DNA of 37,043 nt from Peptococcaceae bacterium (GTDB taxonomy: Bacteria; Bacillota; Peptococcia; Peptococcales; Peptococcaceae). Shown here in pieces: positions 20,835-28,611 of this stretch. Numbering within the stretch: the stretch's first letter is position 1; each line of letters opens with the position of its first letter. The notes beneath the pieces are model-generated. The model made no database searches. It was given only the letters and a program-made list of their open reading frames with translations, and had not been told where the DNA came from. The DNA lies in the NCBI GenBank assembly GCA_017547685.1, contig JAFYPD010000070.1, positions 1-37,043 of the forward strand. The letters are read 5' to 3'. A program made the translations under genes and the position numbers.

Positions 20835-21006
20835 CAGGCAGCGCAGAATGTATATTACGAATTCTGGCTTACGACGAACATCGACGAAGATTGTTCAAAT
20901 CGTGGCAAACGAAGTTTGACAAAGATGAACAATCAAGGAGGTGTCCGGCATGCCCGACGTATTTCTGGTCGGGTAAACAGAAGAGTTTATACTTCTGTGC
21001 TGCCTG
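20835..21006. repeat. Large imperfect palindrome (hairpin element B)
   Basis: Outer arms: CAGGCAGCGCAGAATGTATA (20835-20854) with TATACTTCTGTGCTGCCTG (20988-21006), one bulge and one G-U. The centre has GATTGTTC (20889-20896) paired with GAACAATC (20927-20934), and a separate hairpin CCCGAC/GTCGGG (20953-20973). Blocks TAAACAGAAGAGT and TGTCCGGCAT recur in the reverse complement of element A (the second with one change). It ends 33 bp before the flavoprotein start. A short open frame across it is not protein-like. Confidence 0.85.
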
Positions 21007-21039
21007 AGGAGCAGATAAAAAAACGAGGCGGTGAATGGA

Positions 21040-22122
21040 ATGGAACAGCAGACCGATATTTTACTTATCATGCCGGAGGATGAGGAGCAGATAGTCAATG
21101 AACGTCAGCGGATGATTCTGCAGCAGGCGATAGAAGGCTGCAGCGTTGAGGTGTGGCGCAAGGCGGCGGATTTTGTGCCGGTGCGGAACCGGCGGATTCT
21201 GTTTGTGCTGAATCTGGGCGCTGACGGCATCAATCTGGAATATCAGAAATTTTTGCGTGTGATGCGGCGCAATCCGGATTGTCTGCATGGATGCGTGGGT
21301 TCTATTCTGGTGGATGCAGACAGTGAACTGTATACCAAGGCAGAAGCCCGTGAGCTGGTGTTTGCCGCCAATCTCTGCGGCTGTGTGTTTCCGGGGAAAC
21401 CGCTGGTGGAGGGCACAGCCTCGCTGGATAATTTTCTGATTCAGGCCCGCAATCTGGAAACCGACCGCATGGGTGCCTACCAGAAACTGGCTCGCAATCT
21501 GGTGGAGCAACTTATGACCTTTCAGATTCCGCTGCATGACAGACCGAAAATTCTGGCTGTGCATGCCAGCAACCGGGCAACTTCAAATACGCTGACCCTG
21601 TGGCGCAAGGTAAAACAGCATCTGGAAGAAGACTGCGATGTGCAGGAAATTTCTCTGCAAAACGGCAGTGTGGTGGATTGCAACGGGTGTCCTTATCAGA
21701 CATGCCGGCACTTTGGCGAAACTTACAGCTGTTTTTATGGCGGTGTGATTGTGGAGGAAGTGTATCCGGCCATTCTGGACTGTGATGCGCTGATGGTGCT
21801 GTGTCCGAATTATAACGATGCGGTCAGTGCCAATCTGTCGGCCTTTATCAATCGGCTGACGGCGCTGTTCAGCAAGGTGCGCTTCTACAACAAGGCGTTG
21901 TTCTGTATTGTGGTGTCGGGCTACAGCGGCGGAGATATTGTAGCCAAACAGATTATGGGCGCGCTGAATATGAATAAAACCTTCCTGCTGCCGGCAAACT
22001 TTTCTTTGATGGCCACAGCAAATGACCCCTTCAGCGTCAATAAAATTGCGGATATCGACCAGAAGGCGGAAGCCTTTGCGAAAAATATGCTGGCTCATCT
22101 GCGAAAGGAGCAAACGATATGA
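21040..22122 (+). CDS. Flavodoxin-fold (NADPH-dependent FMN reductase-like) protein with Cys cluster
   Basis: The 360-residue protein has an N-terminal ~165-residue domain of unknown type. The C-terminal half belongs to the flavodoxin-like FMN reductase group. ILAVHASNRATSNT (near residue 170) is the FMN phosphate loop, and CPNYNDAVSANLSAFINRL (near 250) is the usual second flavin segment. Between them, DCNGCPYQTC with a later Cys resembles the Cys motif of iron-sulfur flavoproteins, although spacing differs. It probably carries FMN and may carry a metal cluster or redox disulfide; partner unknown. ATG 21040 has AGGCGGTG six bases upstream. A GTG at 21031 lies inside that site. Its stop overlaps the folA ATG, so folA is translationally coupled to it. 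Confidence 0.8.
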   Translation: MEQQTDILLIMPEDEEQIVNERQRMILQQAIEGCSVEVWRKAADFVPVRNRRILFVLNLGADGINLEYQKFLRVMRRNPDCLHGCVGSILVDADSELYTKAEARELVFAANLCGCVFPGKPLVEGTASLDNFLIQARNLETDRMGAYQKLARNLVEQLMTFQIPLHDRPKILAVHASNRATSNTLTLWRKVKQHLEEDCDVQEISLQNGSVVDCNGCPYQTCRHFGETYSCFYGGVIVEEVYPAILDCDALMVLCPNYNDAVSANLSAFINRLTALFSKVRFYNKALFCIVVSGYSGGDIVAKQIMGALNMNKTFLLPANFSLMATANDPFSVNKIADIDQKAEAFAKNMLAHLRKEQTI

Positions 22123-22604
22123 CCATTCATCTGATTGCGGCGGTAGCAAAAAACGGCGTCATCGGGAAAGACGGGCGGATTCCCTGGAATATCCCGGCAG
22201 ATTTACAGCATTTCAGGGAGCTGACCACGGGACATACTGTTATCATGGGGCGGCACACATATGAGAGCATTGGCCGGCCATTGCCGGATCGGCAGAACAT
22301 TGTGGTGACATCTGCAATCGATGACATTGCAGGCTGCCAGATTGCCCGTTCATTACCGGAAGCGCTGACGATGGCGGAACGGGAAGAGATTTTTATCATC
22401 GGCGGTGCCATGCTGTATGCCGAAGCCCTGCCGCTGGCCGACCGACTGGATGTAACGCTGGTGGATGCCGCGCCGGAAGGGGATACCTTTTTTCCGGCGG
22501 TGGACTGGAGCCGGTATGATGAAATCGATCGGGAACCGCATGACGGTGCGCCCGCCTATACCTATGTGACATATCAGAAACAGCGTGATACTACCTTGAG
22601 CTGA
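22119..22604 (+). CDS. folA: Dihydrofolate reductase
   Basis: DHFR (EC 1.5.1.3) reduces dihydrofolate with NADPH. The 161-residue protein has the standard segments: IAAVAKNGVIGKDGRIPWNIPADLQHFRELT (about residues 5-35), with a substrate-binding acidic residue supplied by the IPADLQHF region, VIMGRHTYESIG (about 41-52) for NADPH, and IFIIGGAMLYAEAL (about 91-104). No thymidylate synthase gene is adjacent. The start overlaps the flavoprotein stop as ATGA. The stop codon lies inside the stem of its own terminator. Confidence 0.95.
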   Translation: MTIHLIAAVAKNGVIGKDGRIPWNIPADLQHFRELTTGHTVIMGRHTYESIGRPLPDRQNIVVTSAIDDIAGCQIARSLPEALTMAEREEIFIIGGAMLYAEALPLADRLDVTLVDAAPEGDTFFPAVDWSRYDEIDREPHDGAPAYTYVTYQKQRDTTLS

Positions 22605-22627
22605 CAGAGCAATCTGTCAGCTTTTTT
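22599..22627 (+). terminator. folA terminator
   Basis: A perfect 10-bp stem AGCTGACAGA / TCTGTCAGCT has a GCAA loop and a following TTTTTAT. It overlaps the folA stop codon at 22602-22604. Confidence 0.92.
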
Positions 22628-22637
22628 ATCTGCTGTG

Positions 22638-23264
22638 TTATTTTCGCTCAAACAGCAGATGGAACGCATAGAAGATAATAATCCCGTTGTTGATCAGTGC
22701 GATGAGACATTCCAGAAACACCAGCAGATAAAACCAGTTTCCGTAGGGGTAATAGGCACCGTAGCCCAGTGAAAAATAACAGCTGAAGCTGAAAAAGAAA
22801 GCTGTGGGAAAGTCCAGCAGCACCGGCTGAAAATTGAGATAGGCACTGCGCAGCCCTTGCGTATAGCCCGATAAACTGTCCAGCCATAAAAAATACAGGG
22901 CAAAGAAAAAGATAATGGCCAGCATCATAATGACGGAAAACAGGGTGGTAAACAGCAGTTTGGTGTTTTCAGAAATCTTCTGGACCGGTAACGCCGTCAG
23001 AGAGAGCCACATCAGCTTATACCACTGCGGCAGTAAGAGTAAAACCACCAGCGTGCTGAAACAGCAGAACGCATTGTGCCATTGTCGCAATACTTCCAGA
23101 GGCAGATGATGAAGATCCAGCCACAGCACGATGCAGCCAAAGACGAACGGCGCCAGGAATAATATGATTTTGCACAACCAGTTTCTGTGCCAGGCACTGT
23201 GCCGAAAGCAGAAATACCAGAACAGCAGCAGCATTGCGGTCTGAATCAGCAGAAGAATCGGCAT
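22638..23264 (-). CDS. Potassium-channel-like small membrane protein
   Basis: The 208-residue protein has hydrophobic segments at about 2-20, 29-49, 66-86, 103-128 and 176-203. Between the last two lies a pore-loop-like sequence, FFFSFSCYFSLGYGAYYPYG (about 156-175). The SLGYGAYYP core resembles the TVGYGD selectivity filter of two-helix potassium channels, with Ala where Asp is usual. The last helix has Asn-Asn-Gly, which could give the gating bend. I infer an ion channel of the Ion_trans_2 type with three extra N-terminal helices, but the match is distant and the ion is unproven. ATG 23264 has AGGAG upstream. It is convergent with folA and divergent from uppS; the interval to the uppS promoter at 23422 holds nothing I recognise. 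Confidence 0.7.
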   Translation of the reverse strand: MPILLLIQTAMLLLFWYFCFRHSAWHRNWLCKIILFLAPFVFGCIVLWLDLHHLPLEVLRQWHNAFCCFSTLVVLLLLPQWYKLMWLSLTALPVQKISENTKLLFTTLFSVIMMLAIIFFFALYFLWLDSLSGYTQGLRSAYLNFQPVLLDFPTAFFFSFSCYFSLGYGAYYPYGNWFYLLVFLECLIALINNGIIIFYAFHLLFERK

Positions 23265-23421
23265 GTTGTGCTCCTTTCTGCGAAAAATATATTGATGAAA
23301 TACTATATGCAGACGAAAGGCCAGACAGGAGTTTTTTTGCAGAAAACAGAATGAAAAAGGAAGAGAAGCTGTTTTATGGAATCATGTTAAAGAAGCAAAT
23401 GGAGAAAATCCGCTGCCATTC

Positions 23422-23450
23422 TTGCTTTATGACGGTAGACATATTATAAT
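23422..23450 (+). promoter_or_regulatory. Promoter of the uppS-polC gene run
   Basis: TTGCTT (23422-23427) and TATAAT (23445-23450) with 17-bp spacing lie 63 bp upstream of uppS. It is the only strong promoter I see before the uppS-cdsA-dxr-rseP-ispG-proS-mgtC-polC run. Confidence 0.8.
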
Positions 23451-23469
23451 AAAGCGTACTGTAAATTTT

Positions 23470-23500
23470 CTACAGGGCTTTCGCTGGCCTGTGGTTTTAT
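23470..23500 (+). promoter_or_regulatory. Leader hairpin upstream of uppS
   Basis: CTACAGG (23470-23476) pairs with CCTGTGG (23488-23494), one G-U, followed by TTTTAT and then the AAGGAG binding site of uppS. It could be a weak attenuator or simply an mRNA-stabilising stem. The functional claim is tentative. Confidence 0.4.
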
Positions 23501-23512
23501 AAGGAGAATCTT

Positions 23513-24247
23513 ATGAAAGTAACATTGGAAGATATCAAACAGAAACCAATGCCAAACCATATCGCAGTGATTATGGACGGGAACGGCCGCTGGGCAAAAA
23601 GCCGCGGTCTGATTCGCACAGCCGGGCACCGGATGGGCGTACAGGCGCTGAAAAGTCTGGTTCTGGCGTTAGACGAGCTGGGCATCCAGTATGTGACCGT
23701 GTATGCTTTTTCCACGGAAAACTGGAAACGGCCTGCCGATGAAGTGAATACCCTGATGGAACTGATTGTGGAATTCCTCGATAAAGAGCTGGACTATATG
23801 CACGAAAAAGGTGTGCGGATTCATCCAATCGGAAATATCAGCCGGTTAACCGGCAAAACCTATGACAAAATTGTTGCGGCACAGGAAAAAACAAAAAATA
23901 ACGACAATATTATTCTGAATGTTGCGCTGAATTACGGCGGCCGCCAGGAAATCATCCAGGCGACAAAAGCCATCTGCAAAGATGTGCAGAACCACAAGCT
24001 GGCCATTGACGATATCGATGAGGCGCTGTTCTCCAGTTATCTTTACACAGCCGGACAGCCGGACCCTGATTTGCTCATTCGTCCGTCGGGGGAACTGCGG
24101 GTCAGCAATTTTCTGCTGTGGCAGATTGCCTACAGTGAATTCTGGATTACAAACGTGCTGTGGCCGGATTTTGGCAAAGAGCATCTGTGGCAGGCCATCT
24201 GGGAGTACCAGAACCGGGACAGACGCTACGGCGGGTTGGGAAAATAA
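23513..24247 (+). CDS. uppS: Undecaprenyl diphosphate synthase
   Basis: This cis-prenyltransferase (EC 2.5.1.31) elongates farnesyl diphosphate with eight isopentenyl units to the C55 lipid carrier for peptidoglycan and other wall polymers. The 244-residue protein has MDGNGRWAKSRG (about 21-32) with the catalytic Asp, YAFSTENWKRP (about 64-74), ALNYGGRQEI near 141, and DLLIRPSGELRVSNFLLWQ near 186. The usual RTSGE reads RPSGE here. The ATG has AAGGAG upstream. The next gene, cdsA, starts 14 bp after the stop. Confidence 0.97.
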   Translation: MKVTLEDIKQKPMPNHIAVIMDGNGRWAKSRGLIRTAGHRMGVQALKSLVLALDELGIQYVTVYAFSTENWKRPADEVNTLMELIVEFLDKELDYMHEKGVRIHPIGNISRLTGKTYDKIVAAQEKTKNNDNIILNVALNYGGRQEIIQATKAICKDVQNHKLAIDDIDEALFSSYLYTAGQPDPDLLIRPSGELRVSNFLLWQIAYSEFWITNVLWPDFGKEHLWQAIWEYQNRDRRYGGLGK

Positions 24248-24261
24248 AGGAGTGAACATCG

Positions 24262-25089
24262 TTGAAACAGAGAATTTTAACCGCAATTGCGGGCGTGCCG
24301 ATATTACTGTTGTTTATGTATCTGGGCGGTACCCCGTTTGCATGTCTGGTAGCCGTGCTGGCAACAGTTGGATTACATGAATTTTATACAATGGCGAAGG
24401 GAAAACATCAGGTATTGTTTGTGCCGGTGCTGCTGGGCGTATGGGCAATGCTGCTGTGCAGTTATCTCGGTGTTTCAAACTGGCTGACACTGGGCATACT
24501 GATAACATTCTGCCTGGTATTCGGCTATGCGGTATTTAAATTTCCGGCCTTTGGTGTGGAGGATATCGCGGTGAATTTTCTGGGCCTGATTTATATCGGC
24601 TGGACGCTGTCCCATCTGATTTTATTGGGCGCGATGGACAATGGCCGTGTACTGGTGTTTATGGCATTTCTGGCCATGTGGGCCAACGATTCGGGTGCCT
24701 ATTTTATTGGTACCTGGTTCGGCAAACGGCGGCCATGGGGAACCATCAGCCCGAAAAAAAGTGTGGAAGGCACCATCGGCGGTATTGTGATTACATGCAT
24801 TGTGCTGTATCTGATGAATCTGTATTTTAAGTTGTTGCCGCATCTGGCTCCGCTGTTTATCGGAGTGGCAGTGGCCATCATCGGTCTGATTGGTGATTTG
24901 CTGGAGAGTCTGCTGAAACGCTATTACGGCGTGAAGGATTCCGGAAAAATTCTGCCGGGTCACGGCGGTATTCTGGATCGCTTTGACAGTGTGATGATTG
25001 CGGCACCAATGATGTATTACTGCATTTTACTGATGCATCTGCTTTCCGGGCAGATGACCGATATGATGGGCGTTATGTTTATCTTTTAG
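24262..25089 (+). CDS. cdsA: Phosphatidate cytidylyltransferase
   Basis: CdsA (EC 2.7.7.41) makes CDP-diacylglycerol from phosphatidate and CTP, the branch point for phospholipids, in the membrane. The 275-residue protein has about seven to eight hydrophobic segments. It carries the family C-terminal signature around KDSGKILPGHGGILDRFDS (about 232-250) and the SPKKSVEGTIGG segment near 165. The start is TTG with AAAGGAGTG seven bases upstream. An ATG start is not available nearby, and the N terminus KQRILTAIAGVPILLL is typical. Confidence 0.95.
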   Translation: MKQRILTAIAGVPILLLFMYLGGTPFACLVAVLATVGLHEFYTMAKGKHQVLFVPVLLGVWAMLLCSYLGVSNWLTLGILITFCLVFGYAVFKFPAFGVEDIAVNFLGLIYIGWTLSHLILLGAMDNGRVLVFMAFLAMWANDSGAYFIGTWFGKRRPWGTISPKKSVEGTIGGIVITCIVLYLMNLYFKLLPHLAPLFIGVAVAIIGLIGDLLESLLKRYYGVKDSGKILPGHGGILDRFDSVMIAAPMMYYCILLMHLLSGQMTDMMGVMFIF

Positions 25090-25171
25090 ACGGAATGATT
25101 ATCTTTTGGCAGAAATAATTTACGTTATATTTTTGCAGTTATCTTCTTTTCATAGAACAGGGGGCATACTT

Positions 25172-26329
25172 ATGAAACGACTGGCAATTCTGGGGGCAAC
25201 CGGTTCCGTCGGAACCCAGACGATGCAGGTTGTAGATGCGTTTCCGGGCTGGTTTGATGTGACCATTCTGGCCGGGCACAGCAACTGGCAGCTGTTATTA
25301 CAGCAGGCGGAAAAATATCGGCCGGACTGCGTGGTGGTAACTGAACCGGCAGCTTACGAGAAATTCCGACAAGAAAATAAAAATAGCAGTTTAACCGTAT
25401 TATGCGGTATGGAGGGCGTTTTGCAGGCACTGGGGCAGTATCCGGTGGATATGATGGTTGGTGCCATGAGCGGTGCTGCAGGAATTGAACCTACCCTGAA
25501 GGCACTGGAACTGGGCATTGATCTGGCACTGGCCAATAAGGAAACGCTGGTTTCCGGCGGCAGTCTGGTTCGCAGGGCGCAGCAGAAGAGCGGTGCCAGA
25601 ATCATTCCGGTAGACAGCGAACACTCAGCTATTTATCAGTGTATTGAGGATGGCACAAAATGCCTGAACAAAATTCTGCTGACAGCGTCCGGCGGTCCGT
25701 TCCGCACCTGGGCCAAAGAGGATTTGTATAAAGTAACAAAGGCACAGGCCCTGAAACATCCAAACTGGTCGATGGGGCAGAAAATCACCATCGATTCAGC
25801 CACCCTGATGAACAAAGGGCTGGAAGTGATTGAAGCCAACTGGCTGTTCAATGTAGATTACGACAACATTCAGGTGCTGGTACATCCGCAGAGCGTGGTG
25901 CATTCCATGGTGGAATACGGTGACGGATCGGTGCTGGCTCATCTGGGCAAGGCTGATATGCGCATTCCAATTCAGTATGCGCTGACCTGGCCGGAACGGC
26001 AGGGCAATCCATTCCCAAAACTGGACTTTACACAGATTGCGGGGCTGGAGTTTTTTGCGCCTGATTTTGAAAAATTCCCTGCGCTGAAACTGGCTTACGA
26101 TGTGGGACGTGCGGGCAAATCTGCACCGGCTGTTTTGAATGCTGCAAACGAGATTGCGGTGGCTGCCTTCCTGAAAGACCAGATTGGATTTATGGATATT
26201 CCGGCTCTGGTGCAGTGGGTGGTGGAACAGCATAATCCTGTAGAAATCGAAAGCTTTGGCCATCTGCTGGAAATAGACCAGCGGGCCCGCCAGCAGGCAC
26301 AAGTATTTGTGCAGCAGCGTCAGGCATAA
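25172..26329 (+). CDS. dxr: 1-deoxy-D-xylulose 5-phosphate reductoisomerase
   Basis: Dxr (EC 1.1.1.267) makes 2-C-methyl-D-erythritol 4-phosphate with NADPH, the committed step of the MEP isoprenoid pathway. The 385-residue protein starts with the NADPH fingerprint LAILGATGSVGTQT. It has the metal- and substrate-binding region VDSEHSAIYQC near 148, LTASGGPFR near 170 and SMGQKITIDSATLMNKGLE near 190. An open frame continues 22 codons upstream, but ATG 25172 has AGGGGG eight bases upstream and begins the conserved MKRLAILG. With ispG downstream it supplies precursors for UppS. Confidence 0.97.
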   Translation: MKRLAILGATGSVGTQTMQVVDAFPGWFDVTILAGHSNWQLLLQQAEKYRPDCVVVTEPAAYEKFRQENKNSSLTVLCGMEGVLQALGQYPVDMMVGAMSGAAGIEPTLKALELGIDLALANKETLVSGGSLVRRAQQKSGARIIPVDSEHSAIYQCIEDGTKCLNKILLTASGGPFRTWAKEDLYKVTKAQALKHPNWSMGQKITIDSATLMNKGLEVIEANWLFNVDYDNIQVLVHPQSVVHSMVEYGDGSVLAHLGKADMRIPIQYALTWPERQGNPFPKLDFTQIAGLEFFAPDFEKFPALKLAYDVGRAGKSAPAVLNAANEIAVAAFLKDQIGFMDIPALVQWVVEQHNPVEIESFGHLLEIDQRARQQAQVFVQQRQA

Positions 26330-26375
26330 TGCTGGGAAGACGGGAAAGCAGAGACAGATTGAAGGAGCGTAACAA

Positions 26376-27461
26376 ATGTTAACTGCTATTGTAGCAATTT
26401 TAATTTTTGCATTACTGGTGTCGGTTCACGAGTTTGGTCATTTTATTACAGCTAAACTGTCCGGCATGTATGTAGAGGAATTCAGCATCGGTATGGGGCC
26501 GCAGCTGGTGTCGAAACGGGTCGGGGAAACCCGCTATACGCTTCGCGCATTGCCGCTGGGCGGCTTTGTACGAGTGCTGGGTGAGGATATCGAGGAGGAA
26601 CAGCGCAGCGGCATTGAACCTGTGCATGTTCCGGAAGAGCGGCGTTATCAGAATCGTCCGGTCTGGCAGCGTATGATTTTTGCTGCGGCCGGCTCTATCA
26701 TGAATATGCTGACAGCAATTCTGATTTTTGCTGTGATGTTTATGATTCTGGGGATGGCTGTTCCCATTGAAAACCCGGACACTACCATTTCTGCTCTGGT
26801 GGAAAACGGACCTGCTGCATCTGCAGGTGTAGAACCGGGCGATAAGTTTGTGGCTATTGACGGTCAGCCGGTGGAAACCTGGGAGGAAATGAACGCCGTC
26901 ATTATGGCAGCCACCGCCGAGGATATTCTGACGGTGACTGTGGAGCGGGAAACCGAGCGCTTTGATGTGCAGATGCAGCCGATGATGAGCGATGACGGAA
27001 GCCGTGTGCTGCTGGGTATTTACGGCCAGACAGCGGAACGGCAGGCCATAGGGCCGATTCGCGCCATCGGGCTTGGCGTAACCACCACCTGGGAAATGAC
27101 CGTTGCCATGGTGGATGTGCTGGGTGATTTGTTCACCGGTCAGATTAACATTATGGATGAGGACGAAGGGCTGACAGGCCCGGTCGGCATTGTACAGATT
27201 ATTGATGAATCCACGAAAGCCGGATGGGTGTATGTGTTTAATCTGGCAGCGCTGCTGTCCATTAACCTGGGTGTGATTAACATTCTGCCGATTCCGGCAC
27301 TGGACGGCTGCAAGCTGGTATTTCTGCTGTACGAGGCCGTGCGCGGCAAACCGGTGGCACCGGAAAAAGAAGGCATGTTAAATATGATTGGCTTTATGCT
27401 GCTGATGGGGTTAATCCTCGTGATAACCTATAAAGATATTATGCGGCTGATTATGCCGTAA
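26376..27461 (+). CDS. rseP: Site-2 protease RseP (M50 family)
   Basis: RseP cleaves transmembrane segments, typically of anti-sigma factors and leftover signal peptides. The 361-residue protein has the zinc motif HEFGH at residues 18-22 in the first membrane helix, a periplasm-side PDZ domain at about 125-195 (LVENGPAASAGVEPGDKF), and the second catalytic segment NILPIPALDG near 305 supplying the Asp ligand. One PDZ domain is present, as in Gram-positive homologues; the Escherichia coli enzyme has two. The ATG follows GGAGCG. It sits between dxr and ispG, the usual position in Bacillota. Confidence 0.95.
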   Translation: MLTAIVAILIFALLVSVHEFGHFITAKLSGMYVEEFSIGMGPQLVSKRVGETRYTLRALPLGGFVRVLGEDIEEEQRSGIEPVHVPEERRYQNRPVWQRMIFAAAGSIMNMLTAILIFAVMFMILGMAVPIENPDTTISALVENGPAASAGVEPGDKFVAIDGQPVETWEEMNAVIMAATAEDILTVTVERETERFDVQMQPMMSDDGSRVLLGIYGQTAERQAIGPIRAIGLGVTTTWEMTVAMVDVLGDLFTGQINIMDEDEGLTGPVGIVQIIDESTKAGWVYVFNLAALLSINLGVINILPIPALDGCKLVFLLYEAVRGKPVAPEKEGMLNMIGFMLLMGLILVITYKDIMRLIMP

Positions 27462-27486
27462 GAAACTGCAAGAGAAGGTGAAAAGA

Positions 27487-28539
27487 TTGCAGAGAAGAGA
27501 AACAACCAGTTTTAAAATCGGTGATGTTGGCGTCGGGTCGGCCTATCCGGTCAGTATCCAGTCGATGACCAATACGGATACTCGCAATGCGGCGGCTACG
27601 CTGGAACAGATCAGGCAGCTGGCGGATGCGGGCTGCCAGATGGTGCGGGTGGCGGTACCGGATGAGGAGGCCGCTGAAGCGCTGAAAATTATCTGCAAGG
27701 AAAGTCCGGTACCGGTCATTGCCGATATTCATTTTAATCATCGGCTGGCACTGCTGGCCATGGAATACGGGATTTCCTCCCTGCGTATCAATCCGGGCAA
27801 TATCGGCAGTGAAGAGAAAGTCCGTGAGGTTGTGAGCAAGGCGAAGGGTATGGGTGTGCCGATTCGCATCGGTGTCAATGCAGGCTCTCTGGAAAAAGAC
27901 CTGCTGGCGCAGTATCAGCATCCGACAGCAGAAGCGCTGGTGGAAAGCGCTATGCGCCATGTGAGGATTTTAGAGGAGCTGAATTTTGAACAGATTAAAA
28001 TTTCGCTGAAAGCATCTGATGTGCCGCTGATGATAGAAGCCTACCGGCTGATGGCTCAGAAGGTACCTTATCCGCTGCATCTTGGTGTGACAGAGGCTGG
28101 CAATGCCAAACACGGCACGGTGAAATCGGCTGTGGGTATTGGTACATTGCTGGCAGAAGGCATTGGCGATACCATTCGCGTATCGCTGACCGGCAGTCCG
28201 CTGCAGGAAATTCCGGTTGCAAAACAGATTCTGCGCTCGCTGGATTTATATCCGAAAGGCGTGGAGATTATCTCCTGCCCGACATGCGGCAGAACGCAGA
28301 TTGGTCTGGAACGGCTGGTAGACCAGGTGGACCAGCTGGTGAGCGGCATTGATAAACCGCTGAAACTGGCAGTGATGGGCTGTGTGGTAAACGGGCCGGG
28401 TGAGGCCAGAGAAGCTGATCTGGGCATTGCAGGCGGCAAAGGAGAAGGGCTGATTTTCCGCAAAGGCGAGATTATCAAAAAAGTGCCGGAAGACAGGCTG
28501 CTGGATGCGTTCCGGGAAGAACTGGACAAGCTGTTATAA
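27487..28539 (+). CDS. ispG: 4-hydroxy-3-methylbut-2-enyl diphosphate synthase
   Basis: IspG (GcpE) reduces ME-cPP to HMBPP with a 4Fe-4S cluster, the penultimate MEP-pathway step. The 350-residue protein has the N-terminal TIM barrel (SIQSMTNTDT near residue 20) and the C-terminal cluster domain with CPTCGRTQ near 262 and CVVNGPGEAREAD near 297. The short bacterial form lacks the central plant insertion. I chose TTG 27487, which has AAGGTG six bases upstream and gives the conserved RRETTSFKIG start. A GTG nine bases earlier lies inside that binding site. Confidence 0.95.
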   Translation: MQRRETTSFKIGDVGVGSAYPVSIQSMTNTDTRNAAATLEQIRQLADAGCQMVRVAVPDEEAAEALKIICKESPVPVIADIHFNHRLALLAMEYGISSLRINPGNIGSEEKVREVVSKAKGMGVPIRIGVNAGSLEKDLLAQYQHPTAEALVESAMRHVRILEELNFEQIKISLKASDVPLMIEAYRLMAQKVPYPLHLGVTEAGNAKHGTVKSAVGIGTLLAEGIGDTIRVSLTGSPLQEIPVAKQILRSLDLYPKGVEIISCPTCGRTQIGLERLVDQVDQLVSGIDKPLKLAVMGCVVNGPGEAREADLGIAGGKGEGLIFRKGEIIKKVPEDRLLDAFREELDKLL

Positions 28540-28611
28540 TCAAAATATAAATCAAAATCAGAAATGCATAATCAATGTGAAATCGAACAAATCAAGGAGA
28601 GAACGAATATT

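Noticed and set aside
20588..21006. CRISPR array
   Set aside because: The repeats are two long, diverged, inverted palindromes, not short identical direct repeats with regular spacers, and no cas genes are present.
20804..21007. 67-codon open frame in the intergenic region before the flavoprotein gene
   Set aside because: It coincides with the arms and stems of element B and has no ribosome binding site or protein-like pattern.
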